Shown piece after piece: positions 1-7,175 of a DNA stretch of 10,981 nt; within the stretch, counting starts at the first letter, position 1; every line of letters starts with the position of its first letter. The stretch comes from Verrucomicrobiota bacterium (GTDB lineage Bacteria > Verrucomicrobiota > Verrucomicrobiia > Methylacidiphilales > Verrucolacustridaceae), in assembly GCA_010028775.1 (NCBI GenBank), contig RHAF01000037.1:1-10981 (forward strand), in the 5' to 3' direction. Position numbers and translations under genes: made by a program. Under the pieces are notes generated by a model. That model had not been told where the DNA came from. It did no database searches and worked only from the letters and a program-made list of their open reading frames with translations.

Positions 1-1
1 C

Positions 2-223
2 CGGCCCCTTCCTGCTCTTCTTGCCGAGGCGAAGGCGGCTGGAAAAACCCATTGGGTCGACATCCTTATCGGCCCGGAGGGTGATTTTACCCCTTCCGAG
101 ACCGGTCGGGCCCGGGCGGCCGGCTTCCGCCCCGCCTCCCTAGGACCCCTGGTCCTTCGCTCGGAAACCGCCTCCATTTTTGTCGCCTCCGCCCTGCATT
201 ACGAACTCAACCTTCCACATTGA
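2..223 (+). CDS. rsmE: 16S rRNA (uracil-1498-N3)-methyltransferase RsmE, C-terminal part
   Basis: The reading frame is open from the left edge and ends at TGA 221-223, so only the last 73 residues are seen. RsmE methylates N3 of U1498 in 16S rRNA of the small subunit, using S-adenosylmethionine. The fragment carries the two signature blocks of the C-terminal SPOUT (trefoil-knot) domain: IGPEGDFTPSE, the SAM-binding loop, and LGPLVLRSETAS, which matches the family's LGPRILRTETA block near the C-terminus. The spacing between the blocks and the short tail after them fit a normal family end. The stop codon overlaps the TTG start of the next gene (TTGA), so the two genes are probably translationally coupled. 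The start and N-terminal PUA-like domain lie outside the window. Confidence 0.93.
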   Translation, partial: RPLPALLAEAKAAGKTHWVDILIGPEGDFTPSETGRARAAGFRPASLGPLVLRSETASIFVASALHYELNLPH

Positions 224-984
224 AACCTCGGCTCGTTTGCACGGACTTCGACGGCACCCTCACCACCGAGGACCCCACGGCGCCTCTAGCCCCGGGTTTT
301 TTCGAATGGCTCCAATCGACCCGGAAAAAAAATTCGGTTTCCTGGGTGGTGGCCACCGGTCGTTCCTGGGAGGGATTGCGGGAGGCCCTACTGCATCATC
401 AGGCCCCGGTCTTTCCGGACTGGATTGTCACGGTGGAGCGGGAAATTCACCGCGTCGAGGGCCAGGAGGCCCACTCCGTGGGAAAATGGAACCGGACCTG
501 CACCGAGGTTCATGAGGCCCTCTTTGGACGGCACGGAGCCATTCTGGAGCGCATTGAAAAGGAGGTCGGCTCCCACGACGACATTACCGTCATTCCCGAC
601 GTCGGCGCCATCGGTCTTGTGGTGGAGACTCCCGACGGCATCGCCCATGCTGAAAAAATGGTGCGGGAAATCCTCAAGGACCGGCCCGAAATCCTCACCG
701 TCCGTAACGGGCCCTACTTCCGCTTTGCACATGCCGACTACCACAAAGGTTCCTGCCTAGGCCACGTCCAATCGCTCCTGGATTTGGGCCCCGAGATGAC
801 CTTTGTGGCTGGGGACAATCTCAATGACCTCTCCATGCTCACCCGGCGAAGCGGTCACTATCTGGCCTGTCCCTCCAATTCTCATGAAGAGGTTCTGGCC
901 CAAGTGAAAAAGGAAGGCGGCTACCTCGCCCGCACCCCTGGCGGCGCCGGCATTGCCGAAGCCCTGCGCTTCTTTTTCCCGTGA
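220..984 (+). CDS. HAD-superfamily phosphatase, C2-cap (Cof / sucrose-phosphatase-like)
   Basis: A 254-residue cytoplasmic hydrolase of the haloacid dehalogenase superfamily. All four motifs are present: motif I DFDGT (Asp9 nucleophile, Asp11 acid/base), motif II with Thr46 in ATGRSW, the motif III lysine Lys176 in HKG, and motif IV GDNLND (Asp199, Asp203) for Mg2+. The roughly 90-130 residues between motifs II and III form a C2-type cap, as in Cof-type sugar phosphatases and sucrose-phosphate phosphatase. The length is typical for that group. The substrate cannot be read from the sequence; phosphosugars are the usual ones. I chose the TTG at 220 because it is the earliest start after the last in-frame stop, no ATG or GTG lies upstream in frame, and any later start would remove motif I. 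No Shine-Dalgarno is visible, so initiation probably depends on coupling to rsmE. Confidence 0.88.
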   Translation: MKPRLVCTDFDGTLTTEDPTAPLAPGFFEWLQSTRKKNSVSWVVATGRSWEGLREALLHHQAPVFPDWIVTVEREIHRVEGQEAHSVGKWNRTCTEVHEALFGRHGAILERIEKEVGSHDDITVIPDVGAIGLVVETPDGIAHAEKMVREILKDRPEILTVRNGPYFRFAHADYHKGSCLGHVQSLLDLGPEMTFVAGDNLNDLSMLTRRSGHYLACPSNSHEEVLAQVKKEGGYLARTPGGAGIAEALRFFFP

Positions 985-1107
985 TTTGCTGGGCAAAACC
1001 CATCACTTCCCGGCTGAATTTTCATTCCAAACTTACTTCATCTTAATCCTAATCTTCATCCATCTCCCCCTTCCAATCCGTCTTTTGAGCCTTTAAGGTT
1101 CCACCCA
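985..1107 (+). promoter_or_regulatory. AT-richer gap before carB, possible carB promoter
   Basis: This 123-nt gap is visibly richer in A and T than its flanks and is pyrimidine-rich on the plus strand. A weak sigma-70-like pair can be drawn: TTTTCA at 1019-1024 and CTTAAT at 1042-1047 with a 17-nt spacer, each matching about four of six consensus positions. A weak Shine-Dalgarno, AAGG at 1095-1098, sits 9 nt before the carB ATG. A small imperfect hairpin (TGGG/CCCA around CAAAA, 990-1002) follows the stop of the upstream gene but has no T-run, so it is a poor terminator. I see no convincing pyrimidine-responsive attenuator or leader peptide. Confidence 0.25.
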
Positions 1108-4100
1108 ATGCCCCGTCGGACAGACATAAAATCCATCCTCATCATAGGCTCCGGCCCGATCATCATCGGGCAGGCCTGCGAGTTCGACTATTCCGGCGTC
1201 CAAGCCTGCAAGGCCCTGCGCGAAGAAGGCTATCGCGTCATCCTGATTAACAGCAACCCGGCCACCATCATGACCGATCCGGAGTTTGCCGACCGCACTT
1301 ACGTCGAACCCATCACCCCCGAAGTCGTTGAACTCATCCTCGCCAAAGAGAAGCCCGACGCCCTCCTTCCCACCCTCGGAGGCCAGACCGCCCTCAACAC
1401 CGCCATGGCCCTGCACGAATCCGGCGCCCTCCAAAGACACAAGGTCAAACTCATCGGCGCCCAGGTCGAGGCCATCCGCAAAGGGGAGGATCGCCAGCTC
1501 TTCAAGGACTGCATGGCCAAGATCGGCCTCGAATGCGCCCGCTCCGCCACCGCCCACACCATGGAAGAGGCCCGGGCCGGAGCCGCCAAAATCGGGACTT
1601 TCCCGCTGATCATCCGTCCCGCCTTTACCCTCGGAGGCACCGGCGGAGGCGTGGCCTACAACCGCGAAGAGTTTGAAAAATTCGCCGCTTCCGGCCTCGA
1701 TGCCTCCCCCACCTCGGAGATCCTGATTGAGGAATCCCTCCTCGGTTGGAAGGAATACGAAATGGAGGTCATGCGGGACCATGCCGACAACTGCGTCATC
1801 GTCTGCTCCATCGAGAACTTTGATCCCATGGGTGTCCACACCGGGGACAGCATCACCGTCGCTCCGGCTCAGACCCTGACCGACCGGGAGTTCCAGCGCA
1901 TGCGCGACGCCTCCTTCGCCGTCATCCGCGAAATCGGGGTCGAAACCGGCGGATCCAACATCCAGTTCGCCGTCTGCCCCCGCACCGGCCGAATGATCGT
2001 CATCGAGATGAACCCCCGCGTCTCCCGCTCCTCCGCCCTCGCCTCCAAGGCCACCGGCTTTCCTATTGCCAAAATCGCCGCCAAACTCGCCGTCGGATAT
2101 ACCCTGGACGAGCTGAAGAACGACATCACCCGGGAAACTCCCGCCTCCTTCGAACCGACCCTGGACTACGTCGTCACCAAGATTCCCCGATTCACCTTTG
2201 AAAAGTTCCCCGGCGCCGAACCCGTCCTCACCACCTCAATGAAAAGCGTTGGCGAGGCCATGGGCATCGGTCGAACCTTCCGGGAATCCTTCATGAAAGC
2301 CCTCCGTTCTCTTGATCTCAAGGGATTGGAAGGCCGTCTCGATCTTGGCACCAAAACTCCCCCCGTCCCCGAGGATGAGTTGGTCCATCAGCTCCGCACC
2401 CCTCATCCCGCCCGGCTCTGGTATCTCAGCCATGCGCTCAACCGGGGTTGGTCCGTGGAACGGATCCACGAGATCACCCGCATCGATCCCTGGTTTCTCG
2501 ATAATCTTCAGGAAATCACCGAGATCACCCGTCGCCTCGAAAAGGAGACCTGGCTGGGCAACCCCTCCGCCCTGCCCTTGTTGAGGGAGGGCCGCCAAGC
2601 CGGTCTTTCCGACGTCGACCTTGCCCGCCTGATACCCGGTCCCCCGGAGGAACTCCTCGCCCGCACCCGGACCGTCCGTGCCTGGAGGAAAACACAAAAG
2701 CTCACGCCCACCTACCGCCTGGTCGACACCTGCGCCGCCGAATTCGAGGCATTCACGCCTTACTATTACTCCACCCACGACCACGACGACGATGAATCCC
2801 GACCGACGCCCAAACCCAAGATCCTTATCCTCGGCGGCGGCCCCAACCGGATCGGCCAAGGGATTGAATTCGACTACTGTTGTGTGCACGCCAGCTTCGC
2901 CCTCCGGGAGGACGGCTTTGAAACCATCATGGTCAATTCCAACCCGGAGACCGTCTCCACCGATTACGACACCTCCGATAAGCTCTACTTCGAACCCCTG
3001 ACTGCGGAGGACGTGATTCATATCTACCAGGCTGAAAACCGGGACGATCTGGTCAAGGGGGTCATTGTCCAGTTTGGCGGCCAAACCCCGCTCAATCTTG
3101 CCTCAGAGCTTCAGGCCGCCGGGGTTCGCATCCTCGGCACCCCCGTGGAATCCATTGAGCGGGCCGAGGACCGCAAACTCTTCTCCGCCATGCTCGATAA
3201 GCTGGGCCTCCGCCAGCCTCCCAACGGGACCGCCACCACCACCGAGGAGGCCCTGGCCGCTGCGAAAAAGATCGGTTTCCCCCTGCTCCTCCGCCCCTCC
3301 TTCGTCCTGGGAGGACGGGCCATGCGGATCGTCTATTCGGATGACGAAATCCGAACCTACATGCAGGAGTGCACCGAGGTCGCCCCCGGCCGTCCCGTGC
3401 TCCTCGACCGGTTCCTCGAGGACGCCACCGAGGTCGATGTCGACTGCGTTGCCGACGGAAAAGACGCCGTCATCGGAGCGGTCATGGAACATATCGAACA
3501 GGCCGGCATCCACTCGGGGGACAGCGCTTGCGTCATTCCCTCCCATTCCCTCCCCAAAAAAGTCATCGATGAGATCCGCCAGGCCACCCTCGCCCTCGCC
3601 CGGGAGCTTGGAGTTCGCGGCCTGATGAATATCCAGTTCGCCGTCCAAAAGGACATCGTCTACGTCCTCGAGGTCAATCCGAGGGCTTCACGCACCGTGC
3701 CCTTTGTCAGCAAGGCCATCGGCAAGCCGTTGGCCAAGATCGCCGCCCGGGTGATGTCGGGGCAATCCCTCCGCGAACTCGGTTTCACCTCCGAGATCAT
3801 TCCCACCCATTTCTCGGTCAAGGAGGCTGTCTTTCCCTTTGCCCGTTTCCCCGGCACCGACATCCTCCTGGGGCCCGAGATGAAATCCACAGGCGAGGTC
3901 ATGGGGGTCGACCGGTCTTTTGGCTTGGCCTACGCCAAAAGCCAGATGGCCGCCCAACCCTCCCTTCCCAAATCCGGCACCGTTTTCCTCAGCGTCCGGG
4001 ACATGGACAAAAATGCCGCCGTGCAGATCGGTCGGGGTCTCCACGACCTGGGTTTCAAGATTGTTTCCAGTACCGGCACCGCCCGAAAACTCACCGATGC

Positions 4101-4368
4101 GGGCATCCCCGTTGTGCCCCTGCTGAAGTTATCTGAGGGGCGTCCCAACGTCGTCGATCTGATCAAAAACAGGGAAATCGTCCTGGTGATCAACACCCCC
4201 GCAGGGGCTGTGGCCCGCTCGGAGGAGGTCCAGATCCGCACCAGCGCCCTCCAGAACAAGATTCCTGTCATGACCACCGTCGCGGCTGCCCAGGCAAGCC
4301 TGGAAGGGATCAAGTCCCTGCGCTCCCACGGCCTCTCCGTCCGTGCCCTCCAAGATTACCACTCCTGA
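1108..4368 (+). CDS. carB: Carbamoyl-phosphate synthase large subunit
   Basis: This is the 1086-residue synthetase subunit, slightly longer than E. coli CarB (1073). With the glutaminase CarA it makes carbamoyl phosphate from bicarbonate, ammonia from glutamine and two ATP, feeding pyrimidine and arginine synthesis in the cytoplasm. The protein is two homologous ATP-grasp halves. The N-terminal half opens with GSGPIIIGQACEFDYSG, has the glycine-rich loop LGGTGGG at 175-181 and MNPRVSRSSALASKATG from 301. The second half begins near residue 571 with LGGGPNRIGQGIEFDYCC and has EVNPRASRTVPFVSKAIG from 855. A region at about 400-560 corresponds to the oligomerisation domain. From about 958 to the end lies the MGS-like allosteric domain (SVRDMDKNAAV, VSSTGTARKL, VINTP), which in the family binds UMP, IMP or ornithine. 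The linker between halves (557-563) is unusually rich in His and Asp. carA is not adjacent. No frameshift or truncation is seen. Confidence 0.98.
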   Translation: MPRRTDIKSILIIGSGPIIIGQACEFDYSGVQACKALREEGYRVILINSNPATIMTDPEFADRTYVEPITPEVVELILAKEKPDALLPTLGGQTALNTAMALHESGALQRHKVKLIGAQVEAIRKGEDRQLFKDCMAKIGLECARSATAHTMEEARAGAAKIGTFPLIIRPAFTLGGTGGGVAYNREEFEKFAASGLDASPTSEILIEESLLGWKEYEMEVMRDHADNCVIVCSIENFDPMGVHTGDSITVAPAQTLTDREFQRMRDASFAVIREIGVETGGSNIQFAVCPRTGRMIVIEMNPRVSRSSALASKATGFPIAKIAAKLAVGYTLDELKNDITRETPASFEPTLDYVVTKIPRFTFEKFPGAEPVLTTSMKSVGEAMGIGRTFRESFMKALRSLDLKGLEGRLDLGTKTPPVPEDELVHQLRTPHPARLWYLSHALNRGWSVERIHEITRIDPWFLDNLQEITEITRRLEKETWLGNPSALPLLREGRQAGLSDVDLARLIPGPPEELLARTRTVRAWRKTQKLTPTYRLVDTCAAEFEAFTPYYYSTHDHDDDESRPTPKPKILILGGGPNRIGQGIEFDYCCVHASFALREDGFETIMVNSNPETVSTDYDTSDKLYFEPLTAEDVIHIYQAENRDDLVKGVIVQFGGQTPLNLASELQAAGVRILGTPVESIERAEDRKLFSAMLDKLGLRQPPNGTATTTEEALAAAKKIGFPLLLRPSFVLGGRAMRIVYSDDEIRTYMQECTEVAPGRPVLLDRFLEDATEVDVDCVADGKDAVIGAVMEHIEQAGIHSGDSACVIPSHSLPKKVIDEIRQATLALARELGVRGLMNIQFAVQKDIVYVLEVNPRASRTVPFVSKAIGKPLAKIAARVMSGQSLRELGFTSEIIPTHFSVKEAVFPFARFPGTDILLGPEMKSTGEVMGVDRSFGLAYAKSQMAAQPSLPKSGTVFLSVRDMDKNAAVQIGRGLHDLGFKIVSSTGTARKLTDAGIPVVPLLKLSEGRPNVVDLIKNREIVLVINTPAGAVARSEEVQIRTSALQNKIPVMTTVAAAQASLEGIKSLRSHGLSVRALQDYHS

Positions 4369-4375
4369 CCAGCTC

Positions 4376-4387
4376 GGGCTTAAGCCC
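4376..4387. repeat. 12-bp perfect palindrome just after carB
   Basis: GGGCTTAAGCCC starts 7 nt after the carB stop codon. As RNA it could form only a four-base-pair stem with a TTAA loop, with no following T-run, so it is a weak terminator at best. Its TTAA centre is shared with the palindrome at 4440-4451. It may be chance or a small protein-binding site. Confidence 0.3.
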
Positions 4388-4439
4388 TCGATGATCATTT
4401 CCTTTGGAACCTACGCCCAAACAACTCAACGCCTCCTGA

Positions 4440-4469
4440 AGCCTTAAGGCTATAGTCTGCAGACCATAG
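4440..4469. repeat. Two abutting palindromes directly upstream of the HAD-Nudix gene
   Basis: AGCCTTAAGGCT (4440-4451) is a perfect 12-bp palindrome. It runs straight into ctatagtctgcagaccatag (4450-4469), a 20-bp palindrome with one mismatched pair, which ends 5 nt before the ATG at 4475. There is no Shine-Dalgarno at that start. The position suits an operator or an mRNA structure over the ribosome-binding region. A related element sharing the 8-mer tagtctgc lies at the other end of the gene (5546-5553), so an interspersed intergenic repeat is an equally good reading. Confidence 0.5.
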
Positions 4470-4474
4470 TAAAC

Positions 4475-5548
4475 ATGATTCGCAATCTCATCTTCGACTG
4501 GTCCGGCACTTTGGTGGACGACCTCACCCCCGTCCTCAAGGCCACCAACCATGTCTTCGCCGCTCACGGGAAACCCCCCTTGGACCGCCAAACCTTCCGG
4601 GAAAAGTTCTATCTTCCCTACGAGGGGTTTTACCGTGAACACATTCCCGGCGTTCCGATTCGTGATCTCGAGAAAGTCTTCCGCGGTGTTTTTCGCGAAC
4701 TGCATCACTCCGTGTCTCTCCTGCCCGGAGCACGGAAGATTCTCGAGCACTGCCGCACCCAGGGTATGCCGGTTTTTCTCCTCAGCACGGTCCATGCCCG
4801 CGATTTCAGGTCCCAGGCCCGCCGCCTTGGCGTGGATCGTTTTTTTCAAGGGGTGTACGCCAGCGTGGCCGACAAGCGCCAAGCCATTCATGAAATCCTG
4901 AAGAAACATCGCCTCCGCCCCGATGAAACCCTCTTTGTCGGCGACATGGAGCATGATGTGGCCACCGCCCGTCACGGGGGGGTCCGTTCCTGCGCTGTCC
5001 TCACCGGGTACGATTCCCTAACCAAACTGCAAAGGGCACTGCCCGACCACATCCTTCCGGATATGCATGCCGTGACCAAACTTCTGCAGCGCCACGCCCA
5101 ACCCGAGCCCCTCCCTCCCATTCCCACCGTCGGCGCCCTGATTGTTGGACCGGGCAAAAGGCTCCTCATGCTCCACACCCTCAAATGGTCCGGCCTATGG
5201 GGGATTCCTGGCGGCAAAATCAAGCCCGGAGAATCATCGGAAAAGGCCCTGCGGCGTGAGGTGTTGGAGGAGACCGGCCTGAACATAAAAAGAGTCGAAT
5301 TCGCGATGGTCCAGGACTGCATCCGCTCGAAGGAGTTCTACAAGCCCGCTCATTTCGTCCTCCTCAATTACCTCGCCAGAACTTCACAGAAAAAAGTCAC
5401 TCTCAATCCTGAGGCCGACGACTACCGTTGGTGCACCCTCAAGGAATGTTACCAACTCAAACTCAACACCCCGACCCGCATCCTTCTCGATTGGTATAAA
5501 GATTACTTGGGCCAAGCTAACCCCTCATCCACATCAGCCCTCCCGTAG
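4475..5548 (+). CDS. HAD-Nudix fusion hydrolase
   Basis: A 357-residue two-domain cytoplasmic protein. Residues 1 to about 205 form a HAD hydrolase of the phosphoglycolate-phosphatase type with a helical C1 cap: motif I FDWSGTLVDD (Asp8 nucleophile), motif II around Ser104/Thr105, Lys134 as motif III, and GDMEHD (Asp157, Asp161) as motif IV. The second motif I Asp, the usual acid/base for phosphatases, is Ser10. A proline-rich linker (210-217) leads to a Nudix domain (about 218-345) with a complete Nudix box G-x5-E-x7-REVLEETGL at 247-269 (Glu253, Arg261, Glu262, Glu265, Glu266), which binds metal and hydrolyses nucleoside diphosphate-X compounds. The substrate of either half is unknown; a two-step clean-up of a nucleotide derivative is a guess. 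There is no Shine-Dalgarno. The 106-nt gap after carB and the palindromes suggest its own regulation. Confidence 0.88.
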   Translation: MIRNLIFDWSGTLVDDLTPVLKATNHVFAAHGKPPLDRQTFREKFYLPYEGFYREHIPGVPIRDLEKVFRGVFRELHHSVSLLPGARKILEHCRTQGMPVFLLSTVHARDFRSQARRLGVDRFFQGVYASVADKRQAIHEILKKHRLRPDETLFVGDMEHDVATARHGGVRSCAVLTGYDSLTKLQRALPDHILPDMHAVTKLLQRHAQPEPLPPIPTVGALIVGPGKRLLMLHTLKWSGLWGIPGGKIKPGESSEKALRREVLEETGLNIKRVEFAMVQDCIRSKEFYKPAHFVLLNYLARTSQKKVTLNPEADDYRWCTLKECYQLKLNTPTRILLDWYKDYLGQANPSSTSALP

Positions 5549-5572
5549 TCTGCTGCCTATAGGCCACAGACT
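5547..5572. repeat. 26-bp interrupted palindrome overlapping the HAD-Nudix stop
   Basis: AGTCTG (5547-5552) pairs with CAGACT (5567-5572). Between them, after a two-by-two mismatch, lies the self-complementary GCCTATAGGC (5555-5564). The element begins within the TAG stop codon. It shares tagtctgc and a CTATAG core with the palindrome before the gene. With only TTT after it, it is a weak terminator candidate; a dispersed repeat related to 4450-4469 is also plausible. Confidence 0.45.
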
Positions 5573-5628
5573 TTGCAGCGTCCCCAATTTCCGCTTTTCT
5601 TATTACCGATTCACTCAATGATGCGTCC

Positions 5629-5853
5629 ATGTCCTGGCAATCCTTCCCCTACAAGATCGACGCCCAATCCGGTCAAACCTTCGCCTTCTGCACCTGCGGC
5701 CTAACCAAAAATCCCCCGTACTGCGACGGCTCCCATAAGGGCTCGGGCAAAGCCCCCAAGGTCGTGACCGTGGAAAAGGACGGGCCGATTTGGGCCTGCG
5801 GTTGCGGCAAAACCAAAACTTCCCCCTTCTGCGACGGCTCCCACAAAGGCTGA
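5629..5853 (+). CDS. Tandem CDGSH-type iron-sulfur protein
   Basis: A 74-residue protein consisting almost wholly of two CDGSH zinc-finger-like motifs, each matching C-x-C-x2-T-x3-P-x-CDGSH. The first uses Cys21, Cys23, Cys32 and His36; the second Cys57, Cys59, Cys68 and His72. In the family (mitoNEET-like) three Cys and one His hold a redox-active [2Fe-2S] cluster, so one polypeptide should carry two clusters. There is no membrane anchor or signal peptide, so it should be cytoplasmic. Bacterial members are thought to act in electron transfer or iron/redox balance, but the partner is unknown. Two other upstream ATGs (5618, 5621) are out of frame, which leaves 5629 as the start. It lies 80 nt after the HAD-Nudix gene and converges on guaB3. 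Confidence 0.9.
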   Translation: MSWQSFPYKIDAQSGQTFAFCTCGLTKNPPYCDGSHKGSGKAPKVVTVEKDGPIWACGCGKTKTSPFCDGSHKG

Positions 5854-5897
5854 AAGGGGTCAGATTTGCTAGGGATGACCAGCTTGACTGGTCGTCC
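5853..5897. repeat. REP-like remnant with hairpin
   Basis: The stretch aaaggggtcagatttgct (5853-5870) resembles the GGGGTCAG-type sequences often found near RAYT (REP-associated tyrosine transposase) genes; this similarity is from memory and not tested. It leads to a hairpin with a 10-bp stem, 5873-5882 paired with 5888-5897 (one G-T pair) and a CTTGA loop. No T-run follows on either strand. It could act as a mRNA 3'-end stabiliser or be a decayed repeat. Confidence 0.4.
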
Positions 5898-5934
5898 GAT
5901 CGTTACCTTGAACCTGAGGTTTGAACCCTCCATC

Positions 5935-5957
5935 GGGCGAGCAGTCTCTGCTTGCCC
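5935..5957. repeat. Hairpin-forming inverted repeat in the convergent gap
   Basis: GGGCGAGCAG (5935-5944) pairs along its full length with CTGCTTGCCC (5948-5957), with one G-T pair and a TCT loop. This is a very stable 10-bp stem. The lack of a T-run argues against a classical intrinsic terminator. The form is typical of dispersed bacterial intergenic palindromes, but no second copy occurs in this window. Confidence 0.5.
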
Positions 5958-5986
5958 CTACCTCAACCTAATCATTCCACCTAATC

Positions 5987-6016
5987 CACGCTGACTCCGT
6001 CTGCGGAATCAGCGTG
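5987..6016. terminator. Hairpin at the guaB3 3' end, possible bidirectional terminator
   Basis: CACGCTGA (5987-5994) pairs perfectly with TCAGCGTG (6009-6016). After one mismatch the stem continues for four pairs (5996-5999 with 6004-6007) and closes with a TCTG loop. The guaB3 stop codon (6009-6011, minus strand) is inside the stem. The position between converging genes fits a terminator for both directions, but no T-run follows on either strand, so Rho-dependent ending or mRNA 3' protection is equally possible. Confidence 0.4.
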
Positions 6017-7172
6017 TTCCCATCCCCACTCCCTGCACGGTCTGGAACAGCTTCCCCTCCGTCTTGATCGACGGGGCGATGATGATCTCCGTCTCCTGGA
6101 ACTCGCGGATCGTCTTGGCGCCCACATTGCCCATGCAGGTGACAATCGCACCCACGAGGTTCTGAGAACCGTCATCCAGCGTGGCTGGTCCGAAGAGGAT
6201 CTGCTTCAGGCTTCCTGTGATCCCCACCTTGATCCGGGTCCCCCGCGGAAGGTTGGCGTGCGGGGTCGCCATCCCCCAGTGGTTGCCCTGACCCGGAGCC
6301 TCTTCACAACGCGCAAATGCGCTGCCGATCATCACCGCGTCCGCGCCGCAGGCGAAAGCCTTGCAGATATCCCCTCCCTTGTTCATTCCACCATCCGTGA
6401 TGATCGGGACGTAACGGCCGCTTTTCTTGTGGTAGGCGTCCCGCGCCGCCGCACAGTCCACCGTGGCGGTCACCTGCGGCACGCCCAGCCCCAACACCCC
6501 GCGCGTGGTACAGGCCGCCCCAGGGCCCACTCCGACCAGCAGACCGGAGATCCCCGCCTCCATCAGTTCCAGGCTCACCCCGTAGGTCACCGTGTTGCCC
6601 ACTACCACCGGAATCTTCATGGTTTTACAGAACTTGGCCAGATCGAGGGTCTTATATTCCGAGGAAATGTGCCGGACGGTGGAGACGGTCGACTGTACCA
6701 CAAAGATGTCCGCCCCCGCTTTCTGCGCGATCGCCCCGTACTTCTCGGCCTTCTGGGGAATGGAGGAAACAGCCGCCACGACTCCCGCCTTTTTCATTTC
6801 CTTGATCCGCTTGGCGATCAGTTCCTCTTTGATCGGCGGAACGTACATTTTTTGGATCAGGTGCGTGCTGGTCTCCTTGTCCGCCTTGGCGATCTGGGAA
6901 AGCACGTCGGAAGGGTTCTCGTAACGCGTCTGCACCCCCTCGAGGTTTAACACCGCCAAACCACCCATCTTCCCCATGGCCACGGAAAATTTCACATCCA
7001 CCACGCCGTCCATCGCGGAGGCGAGGATCGGAACCTTGAAGGTGTGTTTTCCGATGGAGAACTCCGTGTTCACCTCGTTCGGGTTCACCGTCACGTCGCC
7101 CGGGACGAGAGCGATCTCGTCAAACCCGTAGGTTACCCTTGCCTTGCGGTTCCTTCCAATCCACATGCCCAT
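6009..7172 (-). CDS. guaB3: GuaB3-family IMP dehydrogenase-related protein, without CBS domains
   Basis: A 387-residue TIM-barrel protein of the IMPDH/GMP reductase superfamily. It has the catalytic loop GVGPGAACTTR with the nucleophile Cys221, the IMP-phosphate-binding segments DGGM (260-263) and MIGSAFAR (281-288), and an N-terminal PILASAMDGVV block. The usual IMPDH CBS (Bateman) pair between barrel strands is missing, and the length and motifs fit the GuaB3 (IMPDH-related) subfamily known from actinobacteria and cyanobacteria. Family knowledge supports NAD-dependent oxidation of IMP to XMP, the committed step to GMP, in at least some members; whether this one is the cell's main IMPDH cannot be told here. 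The start at 7172 is fixed by a strong Shine-Dalgarno. It is the last gene of the minus-strand run. Confidence 0.9.
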   Translation of the reverse strand: MGMWIGRNRKARVTYGFDEIALVPGDVTVNPNEVNTEFSIGKHTFKVPILASAMDGVVDVKFSVAMGKMGGLAVLNLEGVQTRYENPSDVLSQIAKADKETSTHLIQKMYVPPIKEELIAKRIKEMKKAGVVAAVSSIPQKAEKYGAIAQKAGADIFVVQSTVSTVRHISSEYKTLDLAKFCKTMKIPVVVGNTVTYGVSLELMEAGISGLLVGVGPGAACTTRGVLGLGVPQVTATVDCAAARDAYHKKSGRYVPIITDGGMNKGGDICKAFACGADAVMIGSAFARCEEAPGQGNHWGMATPHANLPRGTRIKVGITGSLKQILFGPATLDDGSQNLVGAIVTCMGNVGAKTIREFQETEIIIAPSIKTEGKLFQTVQGVGMGTR

Positions 7173-7175
7173 GAT

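Noticed and set aside
325..332. Run of eight A in the HAD gene, possible slippage or frameshift site
   Set aside because: The frame stays intact with all HAD motifs before and after it. Nothing shows programmed slippage.
1093..1839. Long minus-strand open frame opposite carB (also 2236-3084 and 3103-3648)
   Set aside because: The translations are Gly/Asp-rich with no family signature, and carB on the other strand is full length and conserved. They are mirror frames of a GC-rich gene.
6258..6950. 230-residue plus-strand open frame opposite guaB3
   Set aside because: It is Arg/His-rich with no motif, and the minus-strand guaB3 is clearly the coding frame.
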